Shown: positions 61,701 to 64,000 of the stretch, one piece after another
Layout: every line of letters starts with the position of its first letter
Position numbering within the stretch: the stretch's first letter is position 1
Assembly (NCBI RefSeq): GCF_050947335.1
Contig: NW_027473328.1
Location: 2,108,001-2,172,000, forward strand
DNA from: Megachile rotundata
Taxonomy: Eukaryota > Arthropoda > Insecta > Hymenoptera > Megachilidae
Direction: 5' to 3'
DNA length: 64,000 nt
Translations under genes and position numbers: made by a program
The notes under the pieces: generated by a model
The model's input: the letters and a program-made list of their open reading frames with translations, nothing else
The model's database searches: none
Told to the model about the DNA's origin: nothing

Positions 61701-64000
61701 CACAATCATACAATCAAAATCATAGAATCACAATCGTACAATCACAATCGTACAATCACAACCATGCAATCACAATCATACAATCGCAATCATACAATCA
61801 CAATCATACAATCAGAATCACACAATCACAACTATCCAATCACAATCATACAATCACGATCATACAATCGCAATCATACAATAGCAATCATACAATCACA
61901 ACCATACAATCACAACCATACAATCACAAACATACAACCACAATCATACAATAACAATCATACCAACACAATTCTGCAACCGCAATCATGCAATAACAAT
62001 CATACTATCACAATCATACAATCACACTCATACCGTCACAATCATACAATCACAATCATGCAACCACAATCATACAACCACAATCATACAATCACAATAA
62101 TACAATAACAATCATACTATCACAATCATACAATCACACTCATACGGTCACAATCATACAATCACAATCATACAATCACAGTAATACAATCACAAACATT
62201 CAAAAGCAGTGATTCAATCACAATCATACAATCGCAATCATTCAACCACTATCATACAATCACAGTCATATAATCACGATCATACAATCACAGTCATTCA
62301 ATCACAATCATACAATCGCAATCATATGAATACAATCTCCCAAAAACATTGATACAATCACAATCATACAATCACAATCATACAATCACAATCATACAAG
62401 CACAATCATACAATCGCACTCATACAATCACAATCATACAATCACAATCATACAATCACAATCATTCAATCACACTCATACAATCGCAATCATATAAATA
62501 CAATCTCCCAAAAACACTGATACAATCACAATCATACAATCACAATGATACAGACATAACCATACAATCACAATCATACAATCACAGTCCTACAATCACA
62601 ATCATACATTCACAAAAATACAATCACAATCATACAATCCCAATCATACAGTCGCAATCATACAATCACTATCATACAATCACAGTCATACTACCACAGT
62701 CATACAATTACAATCATACTATCGCAATTACAATCACTATCATGCAATCACAATCATACAACCACAATCATACAATTGCAATCATACAAGCACAATCCTG
62801 CAGTCGCAATCATACTATCACAATCATACAATCACAATCATACAAGCACAATCCTGCAGTCGCAATCATACTATCACAATCATACAATCACAATCATGCA
62901 ATCACAATCATAAAATCACAATCATACAATCACAACCATACAATCACAGTCATACAATCACAATCATACAATCACACTCATACAGTCACAATCATACAAT
63001 CACAATCATAGAATCACAATCGTGCAATCACAATCGTGCAATCACAACCATGCAATCACATTAATACAATCACAAACATACAACCACAATCATACAATAA
63101 CAATCATACAAACACAATTCTGCAATCGCAATCATGCAAAAACAATCAAACTATCACAATCATACAATCACACTCATACCGTCACAATCATACAATCACA
63201 ATCATACAATCACAATCATACAATCACAATCATACAATCACAATCATACAATCACAATCATACAATCACAATCATACAATCACAATCATACAATCACAAT
63301 CATACAATCACAATCATACAATCACAATCATACAATCACAATCATACAATCACAATAATACAATAACAATCATACTATCGCAATCATACAATCACACTTA
63401 TACGGTCACAATCATACAATCACAATCATACAATCACAGTCATACAATCATAATCATACAATCACAATAATACAATCACAAACATTCAAAAGCAGTGATT
63501 CAGTCACAATCATACAATCGCAATCATTCAATCACTATCATACAATCACAGTCATATAATCACGATCATACAATCACAGTCATTCAATCACAATCATACA
63601 ATCGCAATCATATGAATACAATCTCCCAAAAACATTGATACAATCACAATCATACAATCACAATCATACAAGCACAATCATACAATCACAATCATACAAT
63701 CACAATCATACAATCACAATCATACAATCACGGTCATACGATCACAACCATGCAATTAAAATCTCAGAATCACAATCACACAATCACGATCATACAATAC
63801 CAATCCTACAATCACAATCATACAATCAGAATCATACAATCACAATCATACAATCAGAAACATACTGTCACAGTCCTACAATCACAATCACACAACCACA
63901 ATCATACAATCACAATCATACAATGGCATTCATACAACAACAATCATACAATTACAATCATAAAATCGCAATCATACAATCGCACTCATACAATCACAAT
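58741..64000. repeat. Block A3 of the higher-order repeat (cut by window end)
   Basis: Opens at a point equal to about 37,130 in A2. It follows A2 at offset 21,583 (59,259 with 37,676) and 21,597 (60,994 with 39,397). After about 61,150 it follows A1 (offset 44,705: 61,526 with 16,821), and from about 62,050 it follows A0 (offset 52,454: 62,349 with 9,895). From 63,731 it matches A2 at 39,560. It is thus a mosaic of the other A blocks. No gene is present. Confidence 0.75.
63183..63352. repeat. Longest perfect run of the 14-bp unit seen
   Basis: About twelve successive units with no substitution that I can see, following CACTCATACCGTCAC and ending at CAATAATACAATAAC. Similar runs of about nine to ten units lie near 12,083-12,215 and 1,005-1,100. 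Such runs suggest very recent local expansion. Confidence 0.8.

Larger units (their letters stand above)
1..64000. repeat. 14-bp satellite array, unit CAATCACAATCATA, whole window
   Basis: Every part of the window can be read as head-to-tail copies of a 14-bp unit or its point variants. The unit is a doublet of CAATCA and CAATCATA, which share a CAATCA core and differ by a trailing TA. Common variants are A-to-G in TCATA (TCGTA), A-to-G in TCACAA (TCGCAA), CATGC, CATTC, CATAAA and CATAGA. Orientation never reverses. The consensus + strand contains no G. The array enters at base 1 and leaves at base 64,000 in mid-repeat. No gap of unrelated sequence longer than roughly 100 bp was seen. Long satellites of short units are typical of eukaryotic heterochromatin or subtelomeres; the species cannot be told from this. 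Confidence 0.98.

Noticed and set aside
209..63470. More than one hundred forward open frames of 60-464 codons as protein genes
   Set aside because: All encode the same 14-residue cycle, overlap each other in several frames over the same DNA, and follow from the lack of stop codons in the 14-bp unit. No frame is favoured and no domain is present.
651..63640. Annotating each TATAAATA module as a promoter
   Set aside because: The match is to a short AT-rich motif that arises easily in this sequence. No gene, initiator or downstream element accompanies it.
1..64000. CRISPR array
   Set aside because: The repeats are direct and regular but contiguous, with no unique spacers and no cas genes. The unit is only 14 bp.
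1..64000. Telomeric repeat
   Set aside because: The unit has no run of G or C such as CCCTAA or its plant and insect variants. A subtelomeric position is possible but not shown.
1..64000. tRNA, rRNA or other structured RNA genes
   Set aside because: The + strand is almost without G, so stable stems cannot form. I saw no tRNA box sequences or rRNA-like stretches on either strand.
1..64000. G-quadruplex or triplex-forming DNA
   Set aside because: Neither strand has runs of G, and the unit is not a homopurine-homopyrimidine tract, so the usual sequence requirements are not met.

Overview
The window is a single uninterrupted block of tandemly repeated satellite DNA. From first base to last it is built from a 14-bp unit, CAATCACAATCATA on the + strand (the other strand reads TATGATTGTGATTG), always head to tail in one orientation. 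At 14 bp per unit that is about 4,570 units, and the array runs off both ends. I see no protein gene, RNA gene, transposon, CRISPR array or unique sequence. Tens of kilobases of short-unit satellite with higher-order structure point to a eukaryotic heterochromatic or subtelomeric locus. The sequence does not let me name the species or chromosome. 

The unit is internally a doublet, CAATCA (6 bp) plus CAATCATA (8 bp). The consensus + strand has no G (50% A, 29% C, 21% T). Because 14 is not a multiple of 3 and the unit has no stop in any forward phase, all three + frames are open for long stretches and give the same 14-residue peptide period (QSQSYNHNHTITII). The other strand has two stops per 42 bp. 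The many forward open frames, up to 464 codons, are therefore by-products of the repeat and not genes. 

The interest is in the higher-order structure. By matching variant units I divide the window into: a head zone rich in near-perfect units (1-6.64 kb); A-type blocks A0 (6.65-13.78 kb), A1 (13.78-20.24 kb), A2 (36.76-42.06 kb) and A3 (58.74-64.0 kb, cut by the window end); and B-type blocks B1 (20.24-36.76 kb) and B2 (42.06-58.74 kb). A1+B1 and A2+B2 are successive copies of a super-repeat of about 22-23 kb; A3 begins a third. The B blocks carry two features missing or rare elsewhere: CpG-dense islands of CAATCGTA-type units, and diverged modules around AATAGCAATAATACATTTAC. 

Within this frame are later tandem duplications, most with periods that are whole multiples of 14 bp: 154, 770, 868, 2,128, 2,310 and 3,822 bp, plus one of 4,129 bp (295 units minus 1 bp) and one of 2,266 bp (not a multiple). 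Shared point changes put some in order: the 2,310-bp event came before the 3,822-bp event. The picture is a satellite evolving by unequal exchange and local slippage. All offsets and counts were made by eye from the sequence, and an assembly artefact in the near-identical duplications cannot be excluded from sequence alone.
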